Origin: an actinobacterium SCGC AAA027-J17 | Lineage (GTDB): Bacteria; Actinomycetota; Actinomycetes; Nanopelagicales; Nanopelagicaceae | NCBI GenBank assembly: GCA_000383815.1 | Contig: KB912776.1 | Coordinates: 16,128 to 63,034, forward strand | Length of the DNA stretch: 46,907 bases | Direction of reading: 5' to 3' | Part shown: one piece after another, positions 1 through 9,817 of the stretch | Layout: every line of letters starts with the position of its first letter | Position numbering within the stretch: position 1 is the stretch's first letter | The notes under the pieces: generated by a model | Database searches by the model: none | Seen by the model: only the letters and a program-made list of their open reading frames with translations | What the model was told of the DNA's origin: nothing | Program-made: the position numbers and the translations under genes

Positions 1-141
1 TACCAGATCAATTACACCACCATCAATGGTTGCGTAGTAGTTGGCTCATCTGGCTGGAATCAAGATAATTGGAGTGAGCTTAAAAACTCAACAGCTTTAA
101 TCGTAAACTCTGATCAAAGTTATAAAGTAGTTAATCTTTAA
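1..141 (+). CDS. 3' end of an unidentified protein (partial at window edge)
   Basis: Frame 1 is open from base 1: YQINYTTINGCVVVGSSGWNQDNWSELKNSTALIVNSDQSYKVVNL, then taa at 139-141. Converges on the next gene. Confidence 0.55.
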   Translation, partial: YQINYTTINGCVVVGSSGWNQDNWSELKNSTALIVNSDQSYKVVNL

Positions 142-851
142 TTCTTTATTAAATATCCACCATCTGCAGTTACGATGGAGCCAGTCATAAATGATGACTC
201 TTCACTTGCTAAAAAGTAGATCACTTTCGCTATCTCATCCGGTGTTCCCACCCGATTAAGCGCATGCATACCCTCAACAGTTTTGCGGTATGCAACTGGA
301 TCAGGGTTTAGATTCAAACCTGCAACAGTAAATGGGGTCTCAATCCAACCTGGCGCTACAGCATTAACTCTAATTTCAGGTGCTAACTCAAGGGACAAAG
401 CTTTAGTTAGTGAATCAACCGCCCCCTTAGTAGCAACATACGCCGCATATCCGCTAGTTCCAATCTGGGCTGAGATTGAGCTCATATTTACAATACTGGC
501 ACCTTTTACTTTGCGAAGAAATGGCGTCATATGTTTTATCCCCATCACCATCGCCACCACATTAACCTCAAACATATTTAGCCACTCACTCTTTTTAGCC
601 TCAGTGATTAGATCAAAGTAATTTCGCCCTGCGATATTTATCAAACTTGAGATCTCTAACCTGTTTTGCTCAATTACTCCTGAGATCTTCTGCCAGGTTG
701 CCTCATCTGCCACATCACCTGTAACTGCAAAATCACACCCAGGCACCTCTTTATTATCTGTTCCTAAAACTTGAAAGCCACGTGATTTAAATAAGGCAGC
801 GGTTGCTCCACCCATGCCGCCGGCAGCACCGGTGATAATTACAGTTTTCAT
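138..851 (-). CDS. SDR-family oxidoreductase
   Basis: TGAAGGMG nucleotide-binding motif, NMSSIS, YVATKGAVDSL (YxxxK), ADGG C-terminus. MKTVIITG start at 851 is preferred over the ORF-track start at 875. Confidence 0.9.
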   Translation of the reverse strand: MKTVIITGAAGGMGGATAALFKSRGFQVLGTDNKEVPGCDFAVTGDVADEATWQKISGVIEQNRLEISSLINIAGRNYFDLITEAKKSEWLNMFEVNVVAMVMGIKHMTPFLRKVKGASIVNMSSISAQIGTSGYAAYVATKGAVDSLTKALSLELAPEIRVNAVAPGWIETPFTVAGLNLNPDPVAYRKTVEGMHALNRVGTPDEIAKVIYFLASEESSFMTGSIVTADGGYLIKN

Positions 852-852
852 A

Positions 853-3081
853 TTAGCCAATCTCAAGTTCGACAACTGCGCCGGTAAATGGTGGCAGTTT
901 TATTGTCGATGAGTCAACTGTAATCAAATCCCCGATCTGAAGTTGAATAGATTTAAGTTGATACTTGGCCACATTTTTAACAGTCAACTCTTTATCGGTG
1001 AAGTTAACTAAGCTAGCGCTGATCTTTTCATCTTTCTCACGTGAGATTGCAAATAAGCCATCTGGATAAATATCCTCAGTCCACCACTTTATCTCACCGG
1101 TTAACCAAATCTTAGATCGCTTAACCCCGGCAAGTTTGGGAAGAAGTTGTTCAATTCCAATCTCACCTCCAGAAAACATCATAAATGGACCAGGAAGTGA
1201 GCCAAAGATAAGAGTTAAAAGCTTTACCTTTGTAATATCAAATTGTTCACGCCGCCACTTTTTACCCCAACTTGGCCACCAAAATGTGTCATGTGAGTCG
1301 ATGTGGTGAGCGGTTAATGATCCTGCTGGTAAAAACTTATCTCGCTCTGCCACCCAGGCAGCTAGCTCCCGTGCTCCTCTTATCCCCCAAGCAGATTGGG
1401 CAGTGGGATCTGAGATTGCAGTTACCAACCACTGTTCATCGTAGTTGTAATTTAAATCCATCGCCTGTCTAAATACATGACCAGATGGCTCGGTATATAA
1501 CAAAGATTGTGGATTTATCTTTTTCATTACTGGGCGAAGTCGATCAAACAAACCAAGGCAACCTAAGGCAGATGCTCCTGCTCTACCCCGTGCCCAGCTG
1601 GCCCAATTTGGAAAATCATTGTAGGAAGGGGCATCAAATCTAAAACCATCAATATTTAATTCATTCATTAAAAACTCACAGGCTGAAACAAAGTAATCCT
1701 GCCAAGATGAGCTTCTAGCATCAAAGGCTTTGGTGTAAACACCTTGCACTTCACCCTTTGAATTGGTGTAAAACCAATCTGGGTGCTGTGCAATTAATGG
1801 TGATACTGCTGGGCTTCCCTCATACCAATACTTTTCAAAATCTAAAATATGTCTAGACCAGGCAATTAAGTAATTGTGCCAATCCTTAACATCGGCATTA
1901 AAACTATCTCCGGTTTCAGAGGTAATTAACTGCGCAAATGGTCCACTTCTTACCCCATCAGCTGCGATCTTAATAATCTCTTTATCTAATACTCCATGTA
2001 GCAAGATATCTAAAATTACCTTGATCCCAAGTTTGTGCGCCTTGGTAACCAACTCTTTGATCTCATCCTTATTGCCGTAGGAGGTATCAATATCCCAAAA
2101 ATCATGGATGTTATAACTTGGATATGGCTGCTTTGGCATTAATTGAATACAGGTAAAGCCAAAATCTGCAATCTGCTCTAAATCATTAATTAAATCTCTC
2201 ACCTGCGGGTATGGCGAGTATTTATTAACCTCATTAAATACTGAAAAGCCAATCTGTGCCTCATAAATCATCGCCCCATCAATCCACTTTGGTGGATTAT
2301 TTGGTGAGACATAACCATCACGCCTCATCCAATCTTGAAAAGTTGGCGCAAATTCATCATAGACCGGAGTAGATAGATCAAACTTTGCAATCTCAAGCTC
2401 AACTCCTGCCACCACAGATAGATCTGAGCCAAAGTTGGTATCAATCTTTAACTGCAGCTGATTATCACCATTGTTTTTTAAGGTTAATTGCGGAATCTCA
2501 ACTCGATTATTTGGCCAGATCACAACTTGGCCATTATTTTTTGATCCCAAGTGGACCACAGAGCTAGAGCCACGAAGGCCACCAACTGGTGAGATACCAA
2601 CCTCAGTATTAAGAATTGAAAGCGGAACATCCTTACGCAACCCATTTCCAGGCATATTAACTACCCAGTTATCTTTTGGTAATTTAATTTGAAATACCAG
2701 ATTAATATCTCGAATTAATACCTCTTGTCCTCCTGGAAACCAGAGTGCAATTGCCGCTGATGCTGATTGTCGATCTAATCGATAGATTAATTCAGCCTTA
2801 ACCTCACCAATACTTACCGGCTGATGCCAGGAGATGCCATTAAAACCTTGGCCATAAATTGGCGCACCCTTTGCCACAACATTGGATTGATTTTTGCAAT
2901 CAAAGTACTCAAGGCCGCCAGTTGCAGCTCGCCTTTCACCACCACCTGTTTGAATATTTAAGGTGGTTTCAAAGCTAACAGCTCTTACCCCAGTTGGGGA
3001 TATGTAGGAAAGTCCAGTTAGCAGACCAGATTTATCATCCACCTCAAAGGAGTGAGATGACTCTTTGTGGTTTAACTTCAC
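853..3081 (-). CDS. GH13-like (alpha-amylase superfamily) glycosidase
   Basis: Barrel motifs IQLMPKQPYPSYNIHDFWDIDTSYG, IDGFRFDAP, LLYTEPSG, HHIDSHDT fit the Asp/Glu/Asp catalytic set. Confidence 0.8.
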   Translation of the reverse strand: MKLNHKESSHSFEVDDKSGLLTGLSYISPTGVRAVSFETTLNIQTGGGERRAATGGLEYFDCKNQSNVVAKGAPIYGQGFNGISWHQPVSIGEVKAELIYRLDRQSASAAIALWFPGGQEVLIRDINLVFQIKLPKDNWVVNMPGNGLRKDVPLSILNTEVGISPVGGLRGSSSVVHLGSKNNGQVVIWPNNRVEIPQLTLKNNGDNQLQLKIDTNFGSDLSVVAGVELEIAKFDLSTPVYDEFAPTFQDWMRRDGYVSPNNPPKWIDGAMIYEAQIGFSVFNEVNKYSPYPQVRDLINDLEQIADFGFTCIQLMPKQPYPSYNIHDFWDIDTSYGNKDEIKELVTKAHKLGIKVILDILLHGVLDKEIIKIAADGVRSGPFAQLITSETGDSFNADVKDWHNYLIAWSRHILDFEKYWYEGSPAVSPLIAQHPDWFYTNSKGEVQGVYTKAFDARSSSWQDYFVSACEFLMNELNIDGFRFDAPSYNDFPNWASWARGRAGASALGCLGLFDRLRPVMKKINPQSLLYTEPSGHVFRQAMDLNYNYDEQWLVTAISDPTAQSAWGIRGARELAAWVAERDKFLPAGSLTAHHIDSHDTFWWPSWGKKWRREQFDITKVKLLTLIFGSLPGPFMMFSGGEIGIEQLLPKLAGVKRSKIWLTGEIKWWTEDIYPDGLFAISREKDEKISASLVNFTDKELTVKNVAKYQLKSIQLQIGDLITVDSSTIKLPPFTGAVVELEIG

Positions 3082-3085
3082 AAAA

Positions 3086-4063
3086 TTATCTAGTTAATCT
3101 GCCAGAGAATTTTCTATGACCAAGGAGTGATAAAACAATTACCACACCAAAGCCAAGTGAGGTCCAATAACCATCAAGGCCAGTTGCCACCACTCCTGTT
3201 TGAATAAAGACCACAGTTGCAGCGCCAATTACCAAACCACCGATTGTTCCCTTACCGCCAGTAACTGGTGTGCCACCAACAAAGACAGCAGCAAGTGTTG
3301 GAAGCAGGTAACCCTCACCCATGGTTGAGAAGTAGGTGCTATTTAGATAAATACCTAAGATGCCCACAATCGCTGCACACACACCAACTAAAACAAAACA
3401 TAAAATCTTTGTGCGCTCAATATTTACACCCATCGCTCTACCTGCCTCTGGGTTATCTCCTGCCACTCGAACATGTAAACCAAATTTATGACGGTGGAAT
3501 AACATTCCCAATACCAAGGCAATACCAGCTAGCCAAAACATCTGTGCTGGAATTGGGCCGAATGAGCCAACCAAGATAGATCTAACTGCAGAGTCATTTA
3601 ACTCACTAAAGGTTCTAACCTCACCATTATTTAGCACATTGGTTAAACCAATTAAAGCAAAGTTCATACCTAAGGTAGTAATCAATGAGGAAAGACCTAA
3701 TTTAGTTACCAAGTAACCATTTAATAGGCCGCAAGCTAAACCAACTGCGATACAAAATAGGGCGGCTAGAGCAAAATTAAAATTGGTCTGCTGCAAAGTC
3801 CAGGCAAAAGCTAAACCTGCCAATGGAATAATTGATGGAAATGCTAGATCGATCTCACCAGCTGCGGTAACAAAGACCAAGCTAAGTCCCATAATGGCAA
3901 AGAGTGGAAGGGATAGGAAGATCGCAGTGTAAATACCAACGGTTAAGAAAACCTCGGGGGCTGCGGCAATAAAGATAACCATCATTAATACAAAGAACAT
4001 AAAGGCGCCAAGTACTGGCCTAAACCGCTCTGGAATTACATAACCTTTTTTCACTTTACTCAT
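3086..4063 (-). CDS. sugar ABC transporter permease (RbsC-like)
   Basis: Multi-TM protein with AGEIDLAFPSIIPLAG and GGTPVTGGKGTIGGLVIGA. Sits with ATPase and SBP genes. Confidence 0.85.
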   Translation of the reverse strand: MSKVKKGYVIPERFRPVLGAFMFFVLMMVIFIAAAPEVFLTVGIYTAIFLSLPLFAIMGLSLVFVTAAGEIDLAFPSIIPLAGLAFAWTLQQTNFNFALAALFCIAVGLACGLLNGYLVTKLGLSSLITTLGMNFALIGLTNVLNNGEVRTFSELNDSAVRSILVGSFGPIPAQMFWLAGIALVLGMLFHRHKFGLHVRVAGDNPEAGRAMGVNIERTKILCFVLVGVCAAIVGILGIYLNSTYFSTMGEGYLLPTLAAVFVGGTPVTGGKGTIGGLVIGAATVVFIQTGVVATGLDGYWTSLGFGVVIVLSLLGHRKFSGRLTR

Positions 4064-4821
4064 GATTTAATATCCTTCTTCGCAAATTTGTGTAGTAGTG
4101 CGATGAAATCATCAGCACTCATTGATCCCTTTGGTCCATCAAATACGATCTTGCCTCGTTCTAAAATTACAAATCGATCAGCCACCGCATGGGCATCCCA
4201 TGGGTTGTGGCTAATGAAGATTACTGATTTGCCAGATTTCTTAAGGTTTCTAACAAACTCTAAAACCTCAGCAGCCTCAGTTAGTGCCATCGCTGTGGTT
4301 GGCTCATCTAAGATCACTAATCTAGAATCAAATAAAATTGCCCGTGAGATCGCAACTCCTTGGCGCTCACCACCAGATAACTTGTTTACTGATGATAGTG
4401 GTGTCCACACCTTTGAGGTGTAGCCAATCTTTCGCATTAAAGATTCAGTCTCTTCGATCTCTTTTTTGCGATTGATAATGCCAAAGCGATTTGTAATCTC
4501 TCGACCTAAAAACACATTGTCATAAATTGATTGTTGCTCAGATAGTGCTCGGTTTTGATAAACCGTCTCAATCCCTCTAGCTCTAGCCTTTGCTGAGCTC
4601 CAATTGTTAACCACCTGGTTATCGACCATTATCTTGCCGTTTGTATCTGGGGCCTCAGTACCGGAGATGATCTTGGTAAGAGTTGATTTACCAGCTCCGT
4701 TATCACCAACTAAAGAGACGATCTCACCAGGGTAGAAATCTAAATTAATATCTTCAAGGGCGTAAACATTGCCATATGACTTATTTACATCTACTAACTT
4801 AACAATTGGTTGATTACTCAC
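4060..4821 (-). CDS. sugar ABC transporter ATP-binding protein (RbsA/XylG-like, single NBD)
   Basis: Walker A GDNGAGKST, signature LSGGERQGVAISRA, Walker B LVILDEPT, H-loop FISHN. Confidence 0.9.
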   Translation of the reverse strand: MSNQPIVKLVDVNKSYGNVYALEDINLDFYPGEIVSLVGDNGAGKSTLTKIISGTEAPDTNGKIMVDNQVVNNWSSAKARARGIETVYQNRALSEQQSIYDNVFLGREITNRFGIINRKKEIEETESLMRKIGYTSKVWTPLSSVNKLSGGERQGVAISRAILFDSRLVILDEPTTAMALTEAAEVLEFVRNLKKSGKSVIFISHNPWDAHAVADRFVILERGKIVFDGPKGSMSADDFIALLHKFAKKDIKS

Positions 4822-4860
4822 AGTGTTATCAAACTCTCTATTAGTTGAGTTGTCTAGCAG

Positions 4861-4904
4861 TAATAAAAAAATGAGCAGGCAGTAGGAGGGAAATCTGCCT
4901 GCTC
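4861..4904 (-). terminator. Intrinsic terminator/attenuator between SBP and ATPase genes
   Basis: Perfect 10-bp inverted repeat GAGCAGGCAG (4873-4882)/CTGCCTGCTC (4895-4904). On the minus strand it is followed by ATTTTTTTATTA. Confidence 0.85.
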
Positions 4905-4920
4905 AAGTTTTACCTAGGTC

Positions 4921-5919
4921 TTAGCGGAATCCTGCTGGAAGCGCTGCGACTGTCTTGTAGTTATCTACAGTTACAAATCCTGCAGAGGTATCAACACTTG
5001 ACTGGCTTAGACCATACTTCTTAGCCATGCATAGTGAGATAATTGGCATGTAGCCCTGCTTAAATGGCTCTTGATCAGCACTTAGCTGAATGAAACCATC
5101 AGCAAAACCTCCAAGTACGGTGGCGCCAAGGTCAAATCCTGCAACCTTTACATCGCCAGCGTTTAGACCTGCTGCATTGAAGTAGTTCTTCATATTTCCA
5201 AGAACTGGACCTGCAGCAACGATCAACTTAAGGTTTTTTGTCTTCTTGATATTGGCAGTTAACTGCGCAGTTACCAAGCTTGGGTTTCCATTGGTATCAC
5301 CAAGTGGCTTTAGATCAAGTTTTGTTACCTTGATTCCAGCCTTGGTCAATGTAGCAACAGTGCCATCTTCACGATCTGAACGGCCTGGTACGCCAAAGGT
5401 TCCAATAACAATTGCAGCATCATTACGCTTTAAGCCAAAATCCTTCACCGCTCTAGCAGCGAGGTTATTACCCATCAACTTAAGATTTGCACCGGTGAAT
5501 CCGGAGTTTAAAACGGAAATTGATTTAGGTGCTGGCACGTTTGAGAAGTCAACAAGAATGCCTTCCTTCTTGGCTAACTTTGCAGTTGGCTCAATTGCAG
5601 CATCTCCTGGGTGACCCATGAATGAGATTGCATCTGGCTTCTTTGCAACCTCTTCTTTAAATTTTTGCACCATAAGTGGAAAATCCCACTTTGATTCAAT
5701 AATTGTTACATCTGCGCCAGTATCAGCAGCAGCTTGGCGGGCACCCTTTTCTAAAATGTCAGAGAAAGGATCTGAAGTTCCACCTTTGAAATAACTAATC
5801 TTGACTCCAGAGCACCAAGTACCAGCATTTGATGGAGCAGCTGTGGTGATCGCAAGAGTCAATGAACCAAGTAATGTCAGAGCAGTTGCAATTGCACCAC
5901 TCTTACGTTTGGTAATCAT
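4921..5919 (-). CDS. sugar ABC transporter substrate-binding protein (RbsB-like)
   Basis: Signal peptide, then ISYFKGGTSDPFSDILEKGARQAAADTGADVTI and GHPGDAAIEP; type-I periplasmic-binding fold. Confidence 0.88.
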   Translation of the reverse strand: MITKRKSGAIATALTLLGSLTLAITTAAPSNAGTWCSGVKISYFKGGTSDPFSDILEKGARQAAADTGADVTIIESKWDFPLMVQKFKEEVAKKPDAISFMGHPGDAAIEPTAKLAKKEGILVDFSNVPAPKSISVLNSGFTGANLKLMGNNLAARAVKDFGLKRNDAAIVIGTFGVPGRSDREDGTVATLTKAGIKVTKLDLKPLGDTNGNPSLVTAQLTANIKKTKNLKLIVAAGPVLGNMKNYFNAAGLNAGDVKVAGFDLGATVLGGFADGFIQLSADQEPFKQGYMPIISLCMAKKYGLSQSSVDTSAGFVTVDNYKTVAALPAGFR

Positions 5920-5949
5920 GTTTACACTCCCATCATTCTTTAGTAGTCT

Positions 5950-5966
5950 GACCTGTCTGATAGGTC
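5950..5966. promoter_or_regulatory. Candidate GntR-family operator in the divergent SBP/SDR intergenic region
   Basis: 17-bp palindrome GACCTGTCTGATAGGTC (7 of 8 pairs). A FadR-type GntR gene lies in the divergent operon. Confidence 0.5.
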
Positions 5967-6042
5967 GGATTAGTGCGAGATACTTCTCTCCTATTGGAAG
6001 GTTGTCAATAGCGACAAAGGATTGGGTGGATACTTAACCAAA

Positions 6043-6810
6043 ATGTTATCTGGCAAGAAAATTGCAGTAAGTGGCGCCTTAGGCGGCATTGGTCTGCCCA
6101 CACTTAAGCACCTGTCATCACTGGGCGCCCAGTTAATTGCCATCGATATTCAATCCACAGATGAAGCAAATAAAGTTTTAGCGCAAAATCAACTTACCAA
6201 CATCTCCTACCAACAATTAGATATCACCGATGAGGCAGCTGTTGCCAGCTTTGGCAAAGCGCACTTATCGACCAACCCAGCAGATGCTTTACTTAATCTG
6301 GCAGCGGTAGTTACTAGTGGAGATTTAATTACACAAAGTAAGATGAACTTAACCCGCGGCTTTGAGGTAAATGTAATTGGCCAGATACTTTTAACAAATG
6401 AGTTTGTTAAATCTTGGATTACAAATAAAGTTGCTGGAAATATTGTATTTACTAGCTCCTGGATTGATCACATCCCCTGGCCTGGGGTCACACCATATGC
6501 AGCAAGTAAGGCAGCGGTGGTCTCAGTTGCCCGAGGTTATGCCAGAGAGAATGCTAAGTATGGAATTAGAGCAAACATAATCTCCCCTGGAATTGTTGAT
6601 GTAGGAATGGCGGCAAAGCAGTGGCGGGAGGAGCCTGATTACCAAAGAAGGGCAAAACGAGCCATTCCGTTAGGTAAATTGCAAACTCCAGAAAGTGTCG
6701 CCCAAGGGATTGCCTTCTTACTCTCTGATAACTCAACCTATATGAGTGGCTCTAATCTATTAATTGATGGTGGCGCATCCTTATACCCATTAGATCCTGA
6801 GGAGATTTAA
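6043..6810 (+). CDS. SDR-family oxidoreductase
   Basis: SGALGGIGLP, SSWIDHIPWPGVTPYAASKAAV, IDGGAS. ATG 6043 is preferred over TTG 6022. Confidence 0.88.
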   Translation: MLSGKKIAVSGALGGIGLPTLKHLSSLGAQLIAIDIQSTDEANKVLAQNQLTNISYQQLDITDEAAVASFGKAHLSTNPADALLNLAAVVTSGDLITQSKMNLTRGFEVNVIGQILLTNEFVKSWITNKVAGNIVFTSSWIDHIPWPGVTPYAASKAAVVSVARGYARENAKYGIRANIISPGIVDVGMAAKQWREEPDYQRRAKRAIPLGKLQTPESVAQGIAFLLSDNSTYMSGSNLLIDGGASLYPLDPEEI

Positions 6811-7599
6811 ATGCGCTCCTATACCCAAGATGAGTTAGCAAGAGAGTTAACCAATAAATACATATTAGGTGAGGTGCCAAAGGATGGCTTAATGCCCTCT
6901 GCCAGAATCTTGGCGGAAAAGTATGGGGTATCAAGATTATTTTTACGTGAGGTTTTAGCAGGGCTTCAACGACAAGGATTGATTAAGGCTGTGCCAGGTC
7001 GTGGCGTCTTTGTGAGAAAGCCACATATGTTAGATACCGCTAAAAATGTTCACACTACATTGCGTCAATCTGCCGCTACTGCCAGAGATTTAATTGAGGC
7101 AAGAGTAAATATTGAGGAGCAAACTGCATCACTTGCTGCCCTTCGTGCAACAAAAGAGGATATTGCGCAGATGGATAAGGCGCTTGAGAGATTTGATAAT
7201 GCAACTGAACTTCTTGCAAGGGCTGAGGCAGATATCGCCTTTCACTCACTTATTGCTAAGGCGACCCAAAATCCAGTGTTGCAGGTTATCTATGGCTCAG
7301 TTACCACCTTAACCTTTGAGATCATGATCAGATCCCTTGCCGATCCAAAGGTTTATGAAAAGGGTGCACCTCTTCACCACACAATTTTAAATGCGATCAA
7401 AATAAAGGATCCAAAAGCTGCAGCAGAGGCGATGGGCAAACACCTACACCTAGCAGAGGACACATATGATGCTGATTTAGATATGCCACTTAGTGAGGTA
7501 GCAAATCGGGTTATCAAAGAAAAACTTGGCTCCTCCCGCACCATCCATGATGTTTTAGATTCAGCATTTAAAAACTACTCTTTGGATATCCATAGGTAA
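6811..7599 (+). CDS. GntR/FadR-family transcriptional regulator
   Basis: wHTH LMPSARILAEKYGVSRLFLREVLAGLQRQGLIKAVPGRGVFV plus FCD-like effector domain. Confidence 0.9.
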   Translation: MRSYTQDELARELTNKYILGEVPKDGLMPSARILAEKYGVSRLFLREVLAGLQRQGLIKAVPGRGVFVRKPHMLDTAKNVHTTLRQSAATARDLIEARVNIEEQTASLAALRATKEDIAQMDKALERFDNATELLARAEADIAFHSLIAKATQNPVLQVIYGSVTTLTFEIMIRSLADPKVYEKGAPLHHTILNAIKIKDPKAAAEAMGKHLHLAEDTYDADLDMPLSEVANRVIKEKLGSSRTIHDVLDSAFKNYSLDIHR

Positions 7600-7604
7600 C
7601 AAAT

Positions 7605-8792
7605 ATGAGAATTAATAAGGTTGAGGCGATCACACATCCAGATTTTCCAAATCTAATTCATGTGAAGGTAAGCACCGATTCTGGTGTTTATGGTGTGGGT
7701 GAGAGTTACTACTTTGGTAAATCAGTGGCCGCCTTTATTACTGAGTTTGCTGGCCCTGCCATATTGGGGATGGATCCAAGTGAGATTGAAAAGATCTCTA
7801 GAAAATTAACCACCTACATCGGAGCTTTAAGCTCAGGGGTTGAGACTAGAGCTAGATCTGCAATTGATATCGCACTTTGGGATATTGCTGGCAAGGTGGC
7901 AAATAAGCCGATCTATCAATTACTAGGTGGTGAGGTTAGATCTATTCCGATCTATAACACCTGCGCAGGCAGTGGTTATATGAGAGCTTCAGATCAATCA
8001 TCTAGCTCCTGGGGAATTACAAAGGAGGCTGATAAGTATGAGGATCTGCACGCCTTCTTAACCGATGCTGGCCTGCTAGCCCAGCAGTTACTGGCTGAGG
8101 GAATTGGTGGGATGAAGATCTGGCCATTTGATACCTACGCTGAAAAAAACAATGGCGCAGATATATCAGATGAGGATTTAAAGCAGGCACTAATCCCATT
8201 ACAAAAGGTAAGGGATGCTGTTGGAAATAAGATCAACTTAATGCTTGAGCTGCACTCACTTTGGTCACCAAAGGCTGCAAAGAAAATCTTTGAAGCAACC
8301 AAGGAGTTAGAGCTAACCTGGATTGAAGATCCAATCTACCCAGATCTACTAGATGATTACGCACAGTTGCGAGGTAAGGGTTATGCCCCAATTGCAAATG
8401 GTGAGACGCTAGCAAGTGTTAGCCGGGTAAAGGCATTACTTGAAAAAGATTACATTGATGTATTAACCCTAGATCTTGGTTGGTGTGGTGGCTTTACCAC
8501 TGGAATTGAGTTTTCAAAGCTTGCTAGCAAGTACAACAAACAGATAGCACCACATGATTGCACAGGGCCAATTGGTTTAATCTCCGGCACACATCTATCC
8601 ACCGCCCGGGATAATGCGGTAGTTCAAGAGACGGTTCGGGCGAGTTTGCGAAGTTGGTATCCAAAGATGGTTAAGGTATTGCCTTCAATAAAGGATGGGA
8701 TGATTACTTTGGATAATAAATCAGGTCTTGGCACAGATTTAACAGATGAGTTCTTAAACTCTCCTGCCATCATGATCTCAACTACCAAATAA
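7605..8792 (+). CDS. enolase-superfamily dehydratase/cycloisomerase (mandelate racemase/muconate lactonizing type)
   Basis: ARSAIDIALWDIAGKVANKPIYQLLGG, MLELHSLW, WIEDPI, IANGETL, APHDCTGPIG. Confidence 0.88.
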   Translation: MRINKVEAITHPDFPNLIHVKVSTDSGVYGVGESYYFGKSVAAFITEFAGPAILGMDPSEIEKISRKLTTYIGALSSGVETRARSAIDIALWDIAGKVANKPIYQLLGGEVRSIPIYNTCAGSGYMRASDQSSSSWGITKEADKYEDLHAFLTDAGLLAQQLLAEGIGGMKIWPFDTYAEKNNGADISDEDLKQALIPLQKVRDAVGNKINLMLELHSLWSPKAAKKIFEATKELELTWIEDPIYPDLLDDYAQLRGKGYAPIANGETLASVSRVKALLEKDYIDVLTLDLGWCGGFTTGIEFSKLASKYNKQIAPHDCTGPIGLISGTHLSTARDNAVVQETVRASLRSWYPKMVKVLPSIKDGMITLDNKSGLGTDLTDEFLNSPAIMISTTK

Positions 8793-9631
8793 TGCTAGGT
8801 GAGATAACCTCCTTTTCAACCGCCTTAGCAAATGCCTTCACCAACACCCTTGGTGGCAAATCAACCCAGCAATCATCCTGGCGCAACACATTACGTGGCT
8901 CAACCACAATTGCATTTGCACTTATCTGTCTGGTAATCGCATTTGATTTAAGCTCCCTTACTCTGCGTGTGGTATTAATTGGAATTGCAGCCGGCTTTAC
9001 CGGCGGCCTTGGTTTGCCCCTTATCTACCAAGCATTCTCAGTTGGCTCAGTCTCATTTGTTGGCCCAGTTGTGGCATTGGTGCAATCTTTTAACTTAATT
9101 CTCTTTGCCGTCATAGTTAAGGATGAGGATCTATCTGCCCTCTTTCCAATCGCAGCACTCCTTGGCGCAATAGGTCTTTATCTTTGCTCTCGCCAGGGGG
9201 GCAGTAATCAAAAGGCTACATTTTATGTATTTTTCTTAACCGCATCAGCTGCCACATGTTTTTCTGGCTTCTCATTTATTATCACCCTAATTGAAACAAG
9301 TCAGATCCTGCCAGCACTCTTTGGCGCAAGAATTGGAGTACTTCTTATCTCACTTATCTTTCCACCAAAGACAGATAAGAAGATCCTCACCAAACCAACT
9401 AAATGGCGCAAGTACGCACTCTTATCTGGTGCCTGTGAGATCACTGCAAACCTATTATTTATGATCTCAATTAATAACTTAGAGTTAAGTAAGGTGGGAA
9501 TCTTTATGGCCTCTGCCCCTGCCCTATCTGTCCTAATTGCCATAAAGCTGCTCAACCAAAAACCCTCCCTGATTAACTGGGCAGGAATTGCTGCCACTAG
9601 TGGGGCGCTGGCCTTGATTGCGGTTGGGTGA
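8792..9631 (+). CDS. DMT/EamA-like membrane transporter
   Basis: About 10 hydrophobic segments; C-terminal EamA-like repeat. 1-nt overlap with upstream gene. Confidence 0.7.
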   Translation: MLGEITSFSTALANAFTNTLGGKSTQQSSWRNTLRGSTTIAFALICLVIAFDLSSLTLRVVLIGIAAGFTGGLGLPLIYQAFSVGSVSFVGPVVALVQSFNLILFAVIVKDEDLSALFPIAALLGAIGLYLCSRQGGSNQKATFYVFFLTASAATCFSGFSFIITLIETSQILPALFGARIGVLLISLIFPPKTDKKILTKPTKWRKYALLSGACEITANLLFMISINNLELSKVGIFMASAPALSVLIAIKLLNQKPSLINWAGIAATSGALALIAVG

Positions 9632-9817
9632 GGGTGGTTTGGCTGCGTGTTCAGAAAATGCTCGGATCGTGTGTATGAAATGGCGGCTATAACCCCAACT
9701 TGCCGATGTTTGACTAGAACTAAAACGGATTTAATGAGTAGCCATTAATTTACCAAATAATTGCAAAAACATTCGATCTTGCCCATCATACAATAATGAA
9801 TAAAACTACAATTAGGT

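Noticed and set aside
9731-9748. TTAATG-N6-CATTAA inverted repeat upstream of the HAD gene
   Set aside because: Short, AT-rich, about 60 bp upstream of the predicted -10; could be chance in this composition.
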